This document shows positions 52,871 through 61,527 of a stretch of 64,000 nt of DNA, in pieces. Every line of letters starts with the position of its first letter. Position 1 is the first letter of the stretch. The notes under the pieces are model-generated. The model saw only the letters and a program-made list of their open reading frames with translations. It did no database searches and had not been told where the DNA came from. The DNA is taken from contig JBCDLH010000008.1 of the NCBI GenBank assembly GCA_038745585.1, positions 124,001 through 188,000 on the forward strand, in the 5' to 3' direction. Both the position numbers and the translations under genes were made by a program. The stretch is from HLUCCA09 sp038745585 (lineage in GTDB: Bacteria > Pseudomonadota > Alphaproteobacteria > Rhodobacterales > Rhodobacteraceae).

Positions 52871-52901
52871 CGGACGGATCCTTTCCTTGCGGTCATTGGT
52901 G

Positions 52902-54200
52902 TCAGATTGTGCTGGCGCTGAGCGGGGGCGCGATCGCGGCGGGGTCGATTTCGGCGGGCCGCCCGGCAAGGGCCAGGCGCGCGATGCGCGGCGATGTGCG
53001 CGCGAGGATCTTGCCCTGGCGAATAACGGCCAGCCGCGTCGCGCGCAGCCGAACTGCCTCGATCGGGTCCCGCGCCTGGAGGAGCACCATATTGGCCGGG
53101 CCGCCCTTGCGCAGCGTGGGGTCGGGCAGGCGCAAGACGCGCGCGCCGTTGAGCGTCACTGAGGCAAAGGCCCAGGCCATCGCCGCACGCGAGGTCATCG
53201 GCACGGCGTGGACGCCCATATGCGCGACATCGAGCATGTCGGCCCCGCCGAGCGAGTACCATGGGTCCATCGTACAATCCTGCCCGAAGGCGACGTTGAC
53301 GCCCGCCGCGCGCAGCTCGGGCACGCGCGTCAGCCCGCGCCGCTTGGGGTAGGTGTCCGACCGGCCTTGAAGCGTGATGTTGATCAGCGGGTTCGGCACG
53401 ATGTTGATCTCGGCCTCCGCGATCAGTGGGATGAGCTTGGTCGCATAGTAATTGTCGTAGGAATGCATGGCGGTGACGTGGCTCGCGGTCGCCCGGTCGC
53501 CGAGGCCGAGGCGCGTGGCTTCGAAGGCAAGTGTCTCGACATGGCGCGACAGCGGGTCGTCCGTCTCGTCGCAGTGGAGATCTAGGCGCAGCCCGCGCTC
53601 CGCCGCGATCTCGGCCAGCCGTGTGACCGAGCGCGCGCCTTCCGCCATCGTCCGCTCGAAATGCGGGATGCCGCCGACGACATCGACGCCCATATCGAGC
53701 GCGCGGAGCAGGTTCTCCTCGGCGCCCGGCGCGCGATAGAGCCCGTCTTGCGGAAAGGCCACAAGCTGCAGGTCGAGATAGGGAGCGACGGTCCGGCGGA
53801 CATCGAGCAACGCCTCCACCCCGATCAGCGGCGTGGTCGACACGTCGACATGCGAGCGGATCGCGAGCAGGCCTTGGGACACGGCAAGATCGCAGTAACG
53901 CAGCGCCCGTTCGATCACGGCGTCGGCCGTGAGGTGTTCCTTCAGCTCGCTCCAGAGCCCAATGCCCTCCAGGAGCGTGCCGCTTTGGTTAAGCCGCGGC
54001 TGGCCGAGGCTGAGCGTTGCGTCCATGTGAAAATGCGGGTCGACAAAGGGCGGAGAGAGCAGGCAGCCTGTCCCATCGATCACTTCGCGAGCGTCCGCGT
54101 CGATAGCAGGGGCGATCTGCGCGATGCTATCGCCCGAAATCCCCACGTCGAAGGGCCCCGGCGCATCGGGGAGATGCACCTGCTTGATCAGGATATCCAA
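52902..54200 (-). CDS. Cytosine deaminase-like amidohydrolase
   Basis: A 432-residue metal-dependent amidohydrolase close to CodA. Metal ligands are in PHFHMD (His56, His58), LHCDETDDPLSRHVETLAFE (His and Glu) and TASHVTAMHSYDNYY. The stretch LQGRSDTYPKRRGLTRVPEL is nearly CodA-identical. However the loop that in E. coli CodA reads FGHDDVFDPW is FGQDCTMDPW here: the metal Asp is kept, but the neighbouring His and the Asp314 that contacts the pyrimidine are Gln and Cys. The enzyme is probably active on a different heterocycle. First gene of the six-gene operon. Confidence 0.9.
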   Translation of the reverse strand: MDILIKQVHLPDAPGPFDVGISGDSIAQIAPAIDADAREVIDGTGCLLSPPFVDPHFHMDATLSLGQPRLNQSGTLLEGIGLWSELKEHLTADAVIERALRYCDLAVSQGLLAIRSHVDVSTTPLIGVEALLDVRRTVAPYLDLQLVAFPQDGLYRAPGAEENLLRALDMGVDVVGGIPHFERTMAEGARSVTRLAEIAAERGLRLDLHCDETDDPLSRHVETLAFEATRLGLGDRATASHVTAMHSYDNYYATKLIPLIAEAEINIVPNPLINITLQGRSDTYPKRRGLTRVPELRAAGVNVAFGQDCTMDPWYSLGGADMLDVAHMGVHAVPMTSRAAMAWAFASVTLNGARVLRLPDPTLRKGGPANMVLLQARDPIEAVRLRATRLAVIRQGKILARTSPRIARLALAGRPAEIDPAAIAPPLSASTI

Positions 54201-54425
54201 CGCGGTCGCCCCCAGTCACCCACCCATCGAGCGTAGAACCGTTTCCGACCGACCACCATGGGTTTCTGTGCCGTGGCGCGCGGTGCGGCGGCGGGCTCGG
54301 TCCAATGACGGATCGGACCGGTCTCGCCGTGCGGGAACGCCTGTTTTGTCAGCACACTTGGGATGCCGACGGTTGAGTTTGCCAAGAGCGGAGGGGCCGG
54401 ACGCGGTTGAGCGATCCGTGGCGGC

Positions 54426-55241
54426 TCAGTCGTTGACGTTGTCGAGCCCGATGCTCATCGAAACGGCCACAAGCGCGGCAATCGCCAGCACGATCTGCAC
54501 GCCAGAGACAGCGGCAACGAGAGGTGTGCTCGTGTACTGGACAAGCGCCAAGAGCTCGACCGGAAGCGGCCTGTCGCGAAACCCGTGGGTGAAGATCGCC
54601 ACCGAGAGATTGTCGAACCCTTCGACAAAGGTGAAGACCGCGCCGGCGAGGATCGCTGGCATGAGGAGCGGAAAGGTGACCGTACGCAGGCTCTGGAATG
54701 GGGTCGCGCGGAGGTTTGCCGCCGCTTCCTCGAGCGCGATGTCGAGGCGCATGAGGCGGCTTTGGACCGTGCGCACCATGACGGCGAGGATGAAGACGGT
54801 TATCGAAATGGATTGCAGCCAGATCGAAGGCGAGACGCCGACAAGCGCCCCCGCAAAGAGCACCGCGACGCCAAGAACGATGCCGGGGACCATATGGGGC
54901 AGGAGCACGAAGATAGAGAGTGCTGTTGTGCCCCGGAAGCGGCCGCGCGCGCAGGCCAGCGCCGTCGGCACGCCAAGCACGATGCACAGCAGCGTCACCG
55001 TTACCCCGACCTGAAGCGAGTTCAGCATCGCCTCGACAAGCGCGCCCTGCTGAAAAACCTCGGCGTACCAGCGCAGGGTAAACCCCTCGGGCGGGAAGCT
55101 GACGAACGCTCGGGTGTCAAAGGAGATCATCACAACGATGATTGACGGCGCGATAAGCAGAACCAGCGAAAAGACCGCCACAAGAAGGATCAGGCCGATC
55201 CCAAGCGCGTCGCCGAACGAGGTCTTGCGCAGGAGGTTCAT
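54426..55241 (-). CDS. ABC transporter permease (PotC type)
   Basis: A 271-residue inner-membrane permease with six hydrophobic segments and the binding-protein-dependent EAA loop EEAAANLRATPFQSLRTVTF (about 170-189). GFTLRWYAEVFQQGALVEAM is typical of the second permease of spermidine/putrescine-type (POPT) importers. The ATG at 55241 overlaps the previous stop (ATGA). Last gene of the four-gene transporter operon. Confidence 0.92.
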   Translation of the reverse strand: MNLLRKTSFGDALGIGLILLVAVFSLVLLIAPSIIVVMISFDTRAFVSFPPEGFTLRWYAEVFQQGALVEAMLNSLQVGVTVTLLCIVLGVPTALACARGRFRGTTALSIFVLLPHMVPGIVLGVAVLFAGALVGVSPSIWLQSISITVFILAVMVRTVQSRLMRLDIALEEAAANLRATPFQSLRTVTFPLLMPAILAGAVFTFVEGFDNLSVAIFTHGFRDRPLPVELLALVQYTSTPLVAAVSGVQIVLAIAALVAVSMSIGLDNVND

Positions 55242-56170
55242 GCACCGTGCCCCCTTGTCCAGCGTGTGAAGTGATTGGTGACAAGCGCGATCCCCACAAG
55301 CACGATGAGGCAGGTCACCATCAGAATGAGCGCACTGACGGAGCCCTTGCTCCATTCGAGCGAAAAGACGACCTGCTCGTAGATCATCGTCGCTGCGTTA
55401 AGATAGTTCCCACCCCCAAGGAGTTGAGGCACGACAAAGGTCGTGTAGCTCAGCGCGAAGACAAGCGCGGCACCAGTGCCAATGCCCGGCACGCTCAACG
55501 GTAGGATCACGGTGCGCAGCGTTCCGAGCCGCGACGCGCCGAGGTTTTCCGAGGCCTCGACGAGGCTTTTGTCATGCCGGCTCATCACCGCGATCAGCGG
55601 CAGGATCATCACTGGAAGGTGGATCTGGACCATGCCGATCAACACGGCCCAATGGGTGTTCATAATGCGGAGCGGCTGGTCGATCATGCCGAGGCTCATC
55701 AGCGTCGAATTCACCACCCCGCGTCCGCCGAGGATCACGAGCCAAGCATAGGTGCGCACGATCCCGCTGGTCAGCAGGGGCGCGATGGTCAGGACAAGGA
55801 TGAGCCGCTTTGTCCACTTGCCGCTGACGAGGAAGAGATAGGCGACGGGATAGCCAAAGATCAGGCAAACGATCGTTGTTGTCAGCGCCAAGTTTAAAGA
55901 GCGCTGGAAGGTCGACCAATAGAGCGGATCGGTGAGGGCGTTTGTCAGATGCTGAAAGGAGAGCGTTTGCGAGACGATCTCGCCGCGGGAGACGACGATA
56001 TCCGCAAAGCCGAGGGAAAGGAGGATCACAAAGGGGATCACCGCGACAAGCGTCAAAACGACGATCGCGGGGACGGCGGGCCAGATGCCCCGCCCCGAGA
56101 GGAGCGCATCGACCATACGCTCGCCGATGCCGCGGGGGGCGATCGGCTGCGGGAGGGCCGCGTCGCTCAT
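55238..56170 (-). CDS. ABC transporter permease (PotB type)
   Basis: A 310-residue inner-membrane permease with six hydrophobic segments. It carries YPVAYLFLVSGKWTKRLILV, then IVRTYAWLVILGGRG and the EAA loop VEASENLGASRLGTLRTVIL, all typical of the first permease of polyamine/opine-type importers. The ATG at 56170 is coupled by ATGA to the ATPase gene, and its stop to the next permease. Confidence 0.92.
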   Translation of the reverse strand: MSDAALPQPIAPRGIGERMVDALLSGRGIWPAVPAIVVLTLVAVIPFVILLSLGFADIVVSRGEIVSQTLSFQHLTNALTDPLYWSTFQRSLNLALTTTIVCLIFGYPVAYLFLVSGKWTKRLILVLTIAPLLTSGIVRTYAWLVILGGRGVVNSTLMSLGMIDQPLRIMNTHWAVLIGMVQIHLPVMILPLIAVMSRHDKSLVEASENLGASRLGTLRTVILPLSVPGIGTGAALVFALSYTTFVVPQLLGGGNYLNAATMIYEQVVFSLEWSKGSVSALILMVTCLIVLVGIALVTNHFTRWTRGHGA

Positions 56171-57258
56171 CGGGCCGGGTAGACCGCACAAAACGCCGGG
56201 TCGACTACGGCGATGCTGACGGGCGCGCCATCATCGATCGGACGGGCGTGGTCCTGTCGCATGGCGGCGACCTGAAGTACGGACCCGTTCGGCGTTTCGA
56301 CGTGATATTCTATGAGCGGCCCGACCATGCGCGAGAATGACACGCGTCCCGCCCACGGGGTGTCGCCGTGCGGCGCAAGCTTAAGGTTGTGCGGGCGGGC
56401 CATGACCTCGACCGCGCCGCTTAGCTCCGTGGCCCGCGTCTGCCCGTCGGGAAGGGCTATGGCGCCATCCTCTGCTGTGCTGGTCCAGAAGTTCGACGAG
56501 CCGACAAAATCGGCGACATAGGCGGTCGACGGATAGTCAAAGATCTCGCCGGGCGGGGCGGCCTGCTCGATCCGACCGGCGCGCATGACCGCGATCCTGT
56601 CGCTCATCGTCAGGGCTTCCTCCTGATCATGGGTGACGAAGATCGCCGTTAGGCCAAGGCGCTTTATGAGTTGGCGCAGTTCGACCTGCATCGTGCCGCG
56701 CAATTTAGCGTCGAGCGCGTTGAACGGCTCATCGAGGAGCAGGACGCGCGGCTCCATCACGAGAACCCGAGCAATCGCGACCCGCTGCTGCTGCCCGCCC
56801 GAAAGCTGCGCGGGATACCGGTCGCCAAACTCGGAAAGCGACACTGTGCTGAGCGCGGCGGCAATTCGACGATCCGCTTCGGCGCGCGCGATGCCTTGCA
56901 TGCGCATCGCATAGCCCACGTTCTTGGCCACCGTGAGATGGGGAAAGAGCGCGTAGCTCTGAAAGACGACGCCCACGGGCCGACGGTTGACCGCCACCGG
57001 GCGCATATCCTGACCATCGATCCGGACATCGCCGCCATCGGCATCGAGGAAGCCTGCGACGCAGCGCAAAAGCGTAGTCTTTCCGCAGCCCGACGGGCCG
57101 AGTAGAGTGACGATCTCCCCCTCGGCGACGTCGAGCGAGCAGTCTTCGAGCACCGTGGTTGCGCCAAAGCGCTTGCTAACGGCCCCGATCCGCAGCACCG
57201 GGGCCAAAGACGTTGCCGTTGCGACCATGGTCGCGGAGCCCGGAGGCTGATGCATCAT
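56167..57258 (-). CDS. ABC transporter ATPase (PotA type)
   Basis: A 363-residue ATPase. Walker A is LGPSGCGKTTLLRCVAGFL, the Q-loop FQSYALFPHLTV, the signature LSGGQQQRVAIARVL and Walker B VLLLDEPFNALDAKLR, followed by FVTHDQEEALTMSDRIAVM. A C-terminal TOBE domain (about 275-360) is typical of PotA/FbpC-like proteins. The ATG at 57258, first of two adjacent, overlaps the binding-protein stop (ATGA), consistent with the other junctions in this operon; 57228 is another candidate. Confidence 0.93.
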   Translation of the reverse strand: MMHQPPGSATMVATATSLAPVLRIGAVSKRFGATTVLEDCSLDVAEGEIVTLLGPSGCGKTTLLRCVAGFLDADGGDVRIDGQDMRPVAVNRRPVGVVFQSYALFPHLTVAKNVGYAMRMQGIARAEADRRIAAALSTVSLSEFGDRYPAQLSGGQQQRVAIARVLVMEPRVLLLDEPFNALDAKLRGTMQVELRQLIKRLGLTAIFVTHDQEEALTMSDRIAVMRAGRIEQAAPPGEIFDYPSTAYVADFVGSSNFWTSTAEDGAIALPDGQTRATELSGAVEVMARPHNLKLAPHGDTPWAGRVSFSRMVGPLIEYHVETPNGSVLQVAAMRQDHARPIDDGAPVSIAVVDPAFCAVYPAR

Positions 57259-58301
57259 GCCGCAAACATGCGGTCGAAGGCCTCCACCGTTGCGCCGCGA
57301 AGCGGCGCGAAGGATTGCCATTCAAGCGATGTGGTGCTTGCGAGTTCCTCGGGCGTCGAGGGCACAAAGGGCGCAGCCTCAGGCGCAACCTCGACTCCTT
57401 CGACGACCGTGCCGAAGGTGATTGGCGCACTGCCCGCCATCGTCTGGATCTCGGGCGTCAGCAGAATATCTGCGAATTCGTGGACGAGATCGGCGGTGCC
57501 GTCGGCGGTATTGACGAAATGCACGATGTTCGTCGGCAGCATCAGCGGGCCGGGCCCCGTGATCTTGGCATACGCGATGGGCAGGCCGGAGGATGCTGCG
57601 AGCGAGGTATTCACATGCCAGAGCGGCGCGAGATCGACCTCCCCACGCTCGATCATCTGCTGCAGAAGTGGCGGGCTGCGACCCACGAGCGGGTCAAGTT
57701 CCTGCCACTTCTCAAGCGCGAAGGTCATGTCATCCTGCGGCATGCCAAATGCTTCTGCAGTGGCGGCGAGCGCACCCAGTCCGAGGTTCGATTGCGGACG
57801 GCACATGCCGATGCGGCCGGTATAGTCGCCGCTCCAGAGCGCTTCCCAAGTGGTCGGGGGCGTTTCGATCTTGGTCGTGTCATAGGCGATGCCGATCCCT
57901 TCGAACCAGATCGGCTGGCCCACGTCGTAGCCGTAGGGCGGAAATTTGGGGTCTACATTTTGGCTGTTCGGGATTTTTGAGAAATCGAGCGGGACGAGCA
58001 CGTCCTCGGCCAGCGCATTGACGATGGCGGGCGAGCCCATCACCGCGAGGTCGTATGGGGAATTGCCGCGCGCGGCTTTGATCTGTGCAAGCGCCTCGGC
58101 GGACAGCCCACCAATGACGCGCAGTGACACGCCTGGGTTGCGGCGGCCAAGCTCTTCGCCCGCGGCGATGAGCGGCGCGTCAGACTCGTTTCCGTAGCCG
58201 ACCATCACCAATTCGCGCGCCTGGGCGCGCAGGATCGTTGGGGCCGAAAGCGCAGTAGCGGCGGTGAGACCGCCAAGAACGGTACGTCGCGATAGCTGCA
58301 T
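57255..58301 (-). CDS. ABC transporter substrate-binding protein (PotD-like)
   Basis: A 348-residue periplasmic binding protein with a twin-arginine-like signal (LSRRTVLGGLTAATALSAPT). The mature part contains VMGSPAIVNALAEDVLVPLD and TWEALWSGDYTGRIGMCRPQ, as in family 1 extracellular solute-binding proteins of polyamine/opine systems. An AAGGGAG ribosome site precedes the ATG. It follows the DeoR regulator gene on the same strand; the 175-nt gap contains a TTCGC repeat array. The ligand is unknown; linkage to sugar-phosphate type enzymes suggests a sugar-containing compound. Confidence 0.9.
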   Translation of the reverse strand: MQLSRRTVLGGLTAATALSAPTILRAQARELVMVGYGNESDAPLIAAGEELGRRNPGVSLRVIGGLSAEALAQIKAARGNSPYDLAVMGSPAIVNALAEDVLVPLDFSKIPNSQNVDPKFPPYGYDVGQPIWFEGIGIAYDTTKIETPPTTWEALWSGDYTGRIGMCRPQSNLGLGALAATAEAFGMPQDDMTFALEKWQELDPLVGRSPPLLQQMIERGEVDLAPLWHVNTSLAASSGLPIAYAKITGPGPLMLPTNIVHFVNTADGTADLVHEFADILLTPEIQTMAGSAPITFGTVVEGVEVAPEAAPFVPSTPEELASTTSLEWQSFAPLRGATVEAFDRMFAA

Positions 58302-58360
58302 GGGACACTCCCTTAGCGGTTTCTTTTATTTCTGAGTGGGCGCCGTGTCTCAGCGCATGA

Positions 58361-58406
58361 CTTTCGCTACAAACAAATTCGCAAATTTTCGCAAACAATT
58401 TCGCTC
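58361..58406 (-). promoter_or_regulatory. TTCGC repeat array in front of the ABC transporter operon
   Basis: Four TTCGC copies start at 58363, 58378, 58388 and 58400, the middle two as TTCGCAAA exactly 10 bp apart. The first lies in ATGACTTTCGCTAC, which nearly matches the DeoR-gene upstream motif ATGACTTTCGATAT. Likely binding sites for the adjacent DeoR-family regulator. Confidence 0.5.
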
Positions 58407-58476
58407 TGTGCCGACGCCCCTGCCTCCAATGCCACTTATCCCGTCGCAGCCGATGAAATATCGGGCGGCCATTGGA

Positions 58477-59277
58477 TCAGGCCAAGACGATCTCTAGCCC
58501 CGCCGCTTCCAGAGCATGGCGTTCTGTGGGCGCGGCGCCGGTATCTGTGACCAGGCGCGCGACCTCGGCGACGGTTGCAATGCGGGCCCCCGCGACATGG
58601 CCGATCTTGCCGTGATCGCCGAGCATTACGGCGCGCCGGGCCGCATGGAGCATGGCGCGTTTGACCTCGACCTCTTCGAAATGCGCGTTGGTAAAGCCGC
58701 GCGCGCTGTCGATCCCGGCGCAGCAAAGATAGGCGCAATCGGCATTGAGTTGCGCCAGAAGCAATCCCGCAAAGGGCGAGATCAGTGAGCGCGAGCGGGC
58801 GTTGCGCCCGGTCTTTTTGATCGTGCCGCCGGTGACCATGACCGTCACACCCGCATGATTTTCCAAGGCGATGGCAATGTCGAGGCTGCTCGTGATCACC
58901 ACGACATCGCGCAGATCCTCCGGCAATGCGGCGGCCATCGCGAGGGTCGTTGTGCCAGCATCAAGAATGATCGTCTCGCCGTCGCGGACCATACGGGCCG
59001 CGAGCGCGCCGATACGCTGCTTTTCAGCGCCGAAATGTTGGCTCGGCAATTCGGCCGGCCGCTCAAAACGGGCGGGCTGGATCGACATCGCCCCACCGCG
59101 GATCCGGCGCAGAAGCCTGCGCCGCTCCAGCGCGTCGAGATCCGAACGGATGGTGACCGCAGATACGCCGAGGACTTCGGAGAGGTGTGCAACCTCGACG
59201 ATCCGGTTCTGGCCAAGCATCTCAAGGATCCGCTCGTGTCGCCGGCTTAAGACAGGTGGGGGCGCGAGCTCGTTCAT
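58477..59277 (-). CDS. DeoR/GlpR family transcriptional regulator
   Basis: A 266-residue repressor. The N-terminal DeoR helix-turn-helix (about 12-66) shows RHERILEMLGQNRIVEVAHL and VSAVTIRSDLDALERRRLLR, ending in the IRGGAM motif. The C-terminal sugar-phosphate sensor (DeoRC) has ILDAGTTTLAMAAAL and CCAGIDSARGFTNAHFEEVE. Such regulators sense phosphorylated sugars, fitting the PfkB kinase in the divergent operon. The ATG at 59277 is preferred to the GTG at 59286; the ribosome site is weak. Confidence 0.9.
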   Translation of the reverse strand: MNELAPPPVLSRRHERILEMLGQNRIVEVAHLSEVLGVSAVTIRSDLDALERRRLLRRIRGGAMSIQPARFERPAELPSQHFGAEKQRIGALAARMVRDGETIILDAGTTTLAMAAALPEDLRDVVVITSSLDIAIALENHAGVTVMVTGGTIKKTGRNARSRSLISPFAGLLLAQLNADCAYLCCAGIDSARGFTNAHFEEVEVKRAMLHAARRAVMLGDHGKIGHVAGARIATVAEVARLVTDTGAAPTERHALEAAGLEIVLA

Positions 59278-59284
59278 GTGCGGC

Positions 59285-59334
59285 ACTTTCGATCATGACT
59301 TGCGTTTCTTTCCCAAAAGACAGATATCGAAAGT
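59285..59334. promoter_or_regulatory. Inverted-repeat operator between the DeoR gene and the SIS operon
   Basis: ACTTTCGAT (59285-59293) and its exact inverse ATCGAAAGT (59326-59334), 41 bp centre to centre, about four helical turns. The TTCG core is typical of GlpR/DeoR-type operators. It lies between the two divergent start codons and would allow autoregulation and joint control of both directions. Confidence 0.55.
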
Positions 59335-59396
59335 CATCCGGATGCGCCAGCGTCCGTCGTGAGCCCGCCCAACACAAATTGAACCAGGAGAGCAAC

Positions 59397-60509
59397 GTGA
59401 GCATAGAGCAACGATTGCGCGAGATCCGGCGCGAAGCGTCGTCCGATGCGCCAGGAGATCCCGAACGGTTCCGCCGCGTTGCGCTCACCGAAAAGGAGAT
59501 GCTGGCGCAGGGCGAGGCGATCCGCGCAACGCTGGCGGCCAATGCAGCCCCACTCGCCGCGATCGCGTCCGACCTCAAGGACCGGCGCATTCGCCGGATC
59601 GCCATGATTGGCTGTGGCGACAGTTGGATCTCGGGATACGGCGTGCGCCCCGTCATGGAGCGGATGCTTGGCGCGGTGGCCGAGCCCTGCGAGGCGTTCG
59701 ACTTCACAGCATACGGTCTCGATGTCGTCGACGACGAAACGGTTGTGATCGGGCTGAGCTCCAGCGGCAAGACCGAGCCCGTGATCGAGGGCCTCAACGG
59801 TGCCGCGGCGCGGGGCGCCTACACGATCGGTCTTTCCAACACGCTGGGTTCTCCGCTCATGGAGGAGTTTCCCGGCGCGCTCCACATCCGCGCGACGCGC
59901 GGCGGCTGGCCCACGCAATCGAGCACCGCGGCGATGGCGCTCAAGCTCGCGCTCACAGCCGCAATCGCCGAGGCTAAGGGGACGGACGTCACGGCACTGC
60001 GCGCAGCCCTTGCCGCGCTCCCCGGCGAAGTGGATGCAGTGGCCCAGGCATTTTACGCGCCTGCCAAGACCGTCGCCGCGCATCTGGCGCGGGCAGATCT
60101 CGTGCTCTTGGCCGGCGCGGGGCCGCATTTCGCGCCCGCCGCCTTTGGCGCGGCCAAGCTCAAAGAGTTGGCGCCGATCCACGCTTACGCCTTCCCGATC
60201 GAGGAATATCACCATTACCGCACGCAAAAGGCGGGCGACCCGATGTTCCTCGTCGCCCCCGACACCGAGAGCCATGCCCGCGCGCTGGAAACCGCGATCA
60301 TGAGCCGCGGCAGCGACGGCTATTGCGTTGCGCTCGTGCCCGACGGTGAAACCGAGATCGCCGAGATCGCCGACGTTGCTTGGCATCTGCCCGCCATCGC
60401 GGCGGAAACGGCGCCGATCGTCTATTCCGTCCCGCTGCATCTCTTCGGCTACCACGCAGCGGTGCAACGCGACGCTTTGGGCCTCGGCGCGCCGCATCTG
60501 GGCGGATGA
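59397..60509 (+). CDS. SIS domain sugar isomerase/deglycase-like protein
   Basis: A 370-residue protein with two SIS domains. The first has IAMIGCGDSWISGYGVRPVM and GLSSSGKTEPVIEGLNGAAA, the sugar-phosphate binding Ser-rich loop; the second has LVLLAGAGPHFAPAAFGAAK and EEYHHYRTQKAGDPMFLVAP. The arrangement resembles GlmS-type isomerase halves and FrlB-like deglycases, without a glutaminase domain. Likely acts on a phosphorylated amino sugar or glycosylamine. The GTG start at 59397 has AGGAG 6 nt upstream; the frame is open further upstream but inside the regulatory region. First gene of the plus-strand operon. Confidence 0.87.
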   Translation: MSIEQRLREIRREASSDAPGDPERFRRVALTEKEMLAQGEAIRATLAANAAPLAAIASDLKDRRIRRIAMIGCGDSWISGYGVRPVMERMLGAVAEPCEAFDFTAYGLDVVDDETVVIGLSSSGKTEPVIEGLNGAAARGAYTIGLSNTLGSPLMEEFPGALHIRATRGGWPTQSSTAAMALKLALTAAIAEAKGTDVTALRAALAALPGEVDAVAQAFYAPAKTVAAHLARADLVLLAGAGPHFAPAAFGAAKLKELAPIHAYAFPIEEYHHYRTQKAGDPMFLVAPDTESHARALETAIMSRGSDGYCVALVPDGETEIAEIADVAWHLPAIAAETAPIVYSVPLHLFGYHAAVQRDALGLGAPHLGG

Positions 60510-60510
60510 G

Positions 60511-61527
60511 ATGACCCCCGATCTCATCACGGTCGGGGGGCTGACGGTTGATAACGTGATCGCGGCCGATGGGCGGGTCGGGCTCGCGCAGGCCGGCGGC
60601 AACGGCGCCTACTCCGCCGTCGGCGCGCTGATGTGGGTCGAGCGCGTCGGGCTCGTCAGCACAGCGGTCGCAAGCTATCCGCGCGCGGCACTGACGCGGC
60701 TCAAAGAGGGGGGCGTCGATCTCGAAGGGGTCGCCTGGTCGGAGGCGACGATCGGCGCGTGTAACTGGTTCCTCTACAATGCCGCAGGGGCGCGGGAGGA
60801 GGGGCTATCGAGCCCGCCAGAGGCCCTCGCCCTGGCCGGTTTCCCGACCGACCGGCTATCTGCGGGGGAGGTCGCGCGCTGGCGCAAGGTGCTCCGCACC
60901 CGGGACACGGCGGGCGAGCTGAGCTATTCGGACTTTCGACTGCGCCACCCGCTGACGCCCGAACAAGTGCCGGAGGCGTGGCGCGCGGCGCGCGGTGTAC
61001 TGCTCGCCCCGAGCCAGCCGGCTGTGATGCGCACAATGCTCGACTGGTTCGCCTGCGGCGGGGGCCTCATGGTCGCCGATCCCGGCTGGCAATTGGCAGA
61101 GCATCGCCTCGACACGCTTCAGCCGCTTTTGGAGCGGCTCGACGCATTCTTACCGAGCGAGGTGGAGCTCAGCGCATTCGTGCCTGGCGCCGCGCCCGGC
61201 GAAGCACTCGGGGTGCTCGCGCGCCTGTGCCCCGGCGCGGTGGCCGTCAAGCTCGGGGCACAGGGCGTCTTGGTCTGGGACCGGGCAGCGTCACGTCCGG
61301 TCGAGGTGCCCGCAAGACCTGCCATGGCGGTCGACCCCACAGGAGCGGGAGACAGCTTTTGCGGCGGCTTTCTCGCCGGGCTCGTCGAAACGGGCGACCC
61401 CATGCGCGCCGCGCACTTTGGGGCGATCTCGGCGGCGGAGATCGTTCAGCATTTTGGCGCCGACGGGGCCTTGCCCGCCGACCTCAAAGCCCGGCGCGCC
61501 GCGCTCGACGCGGAGGTGGTGCTGTGA
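60511..61527 (+). CDS. PfkB family carbohydrate kinase
   Basis: A 338-residue ribokinase-type kinase. It starts with a nucleoside/sugar-binding strand (LITVGGLTVDNVIAADGRVG) and the GGNGAYSAVGALMW loop, and ends with the PfkB anion-hole motif VDPTGAGDSFCGGFLAGLVE containing the catalytic Asp in GAGD. It phosphorylates a sugar hydroxyl, perhaps providing the substrate of the SIS protein, as FrlD does for FrlB. The ATG lies one base after the SIS stop. Confidence 0.9.
   Translation: MTPDLITVGGLTVDNVIAADGRVGLAQAGGNGAYSAVGALMWVERVGLVSTAVASYPRAALTRLKEGGVDLEGVAWSEATIGACNWFLYNAAGAREEGLSSPPEALALAGFPTDRLSAGEVARWRKVLRTRDTAGELSYSDFRLRHPLTPEQVPEAWRAARGVLLAPSQPAVMRTMLDWFACGGGLMVADPGWQLAEHRLDTLQPLLERLDAFLPSEVELSAFVPGAAPGEALGVLARLCPGAVAVKLGAQGVLVWDRAASRPVEVPARPAMAVDPTGAGDSFCGGFLAGLVETGDPMRAAHFGAISAAEIVQHFGADGALPADLKARRAALDAEVVL

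Noticed and set aside
54188..54385. A 65-codon minus-strand frame just upstream of the cytosine-deaminase-like gene.
   Set aside because: No recognisable family or clear ribosome site, and it overlaps the start of the deaminase gene; could be real but not supportable.
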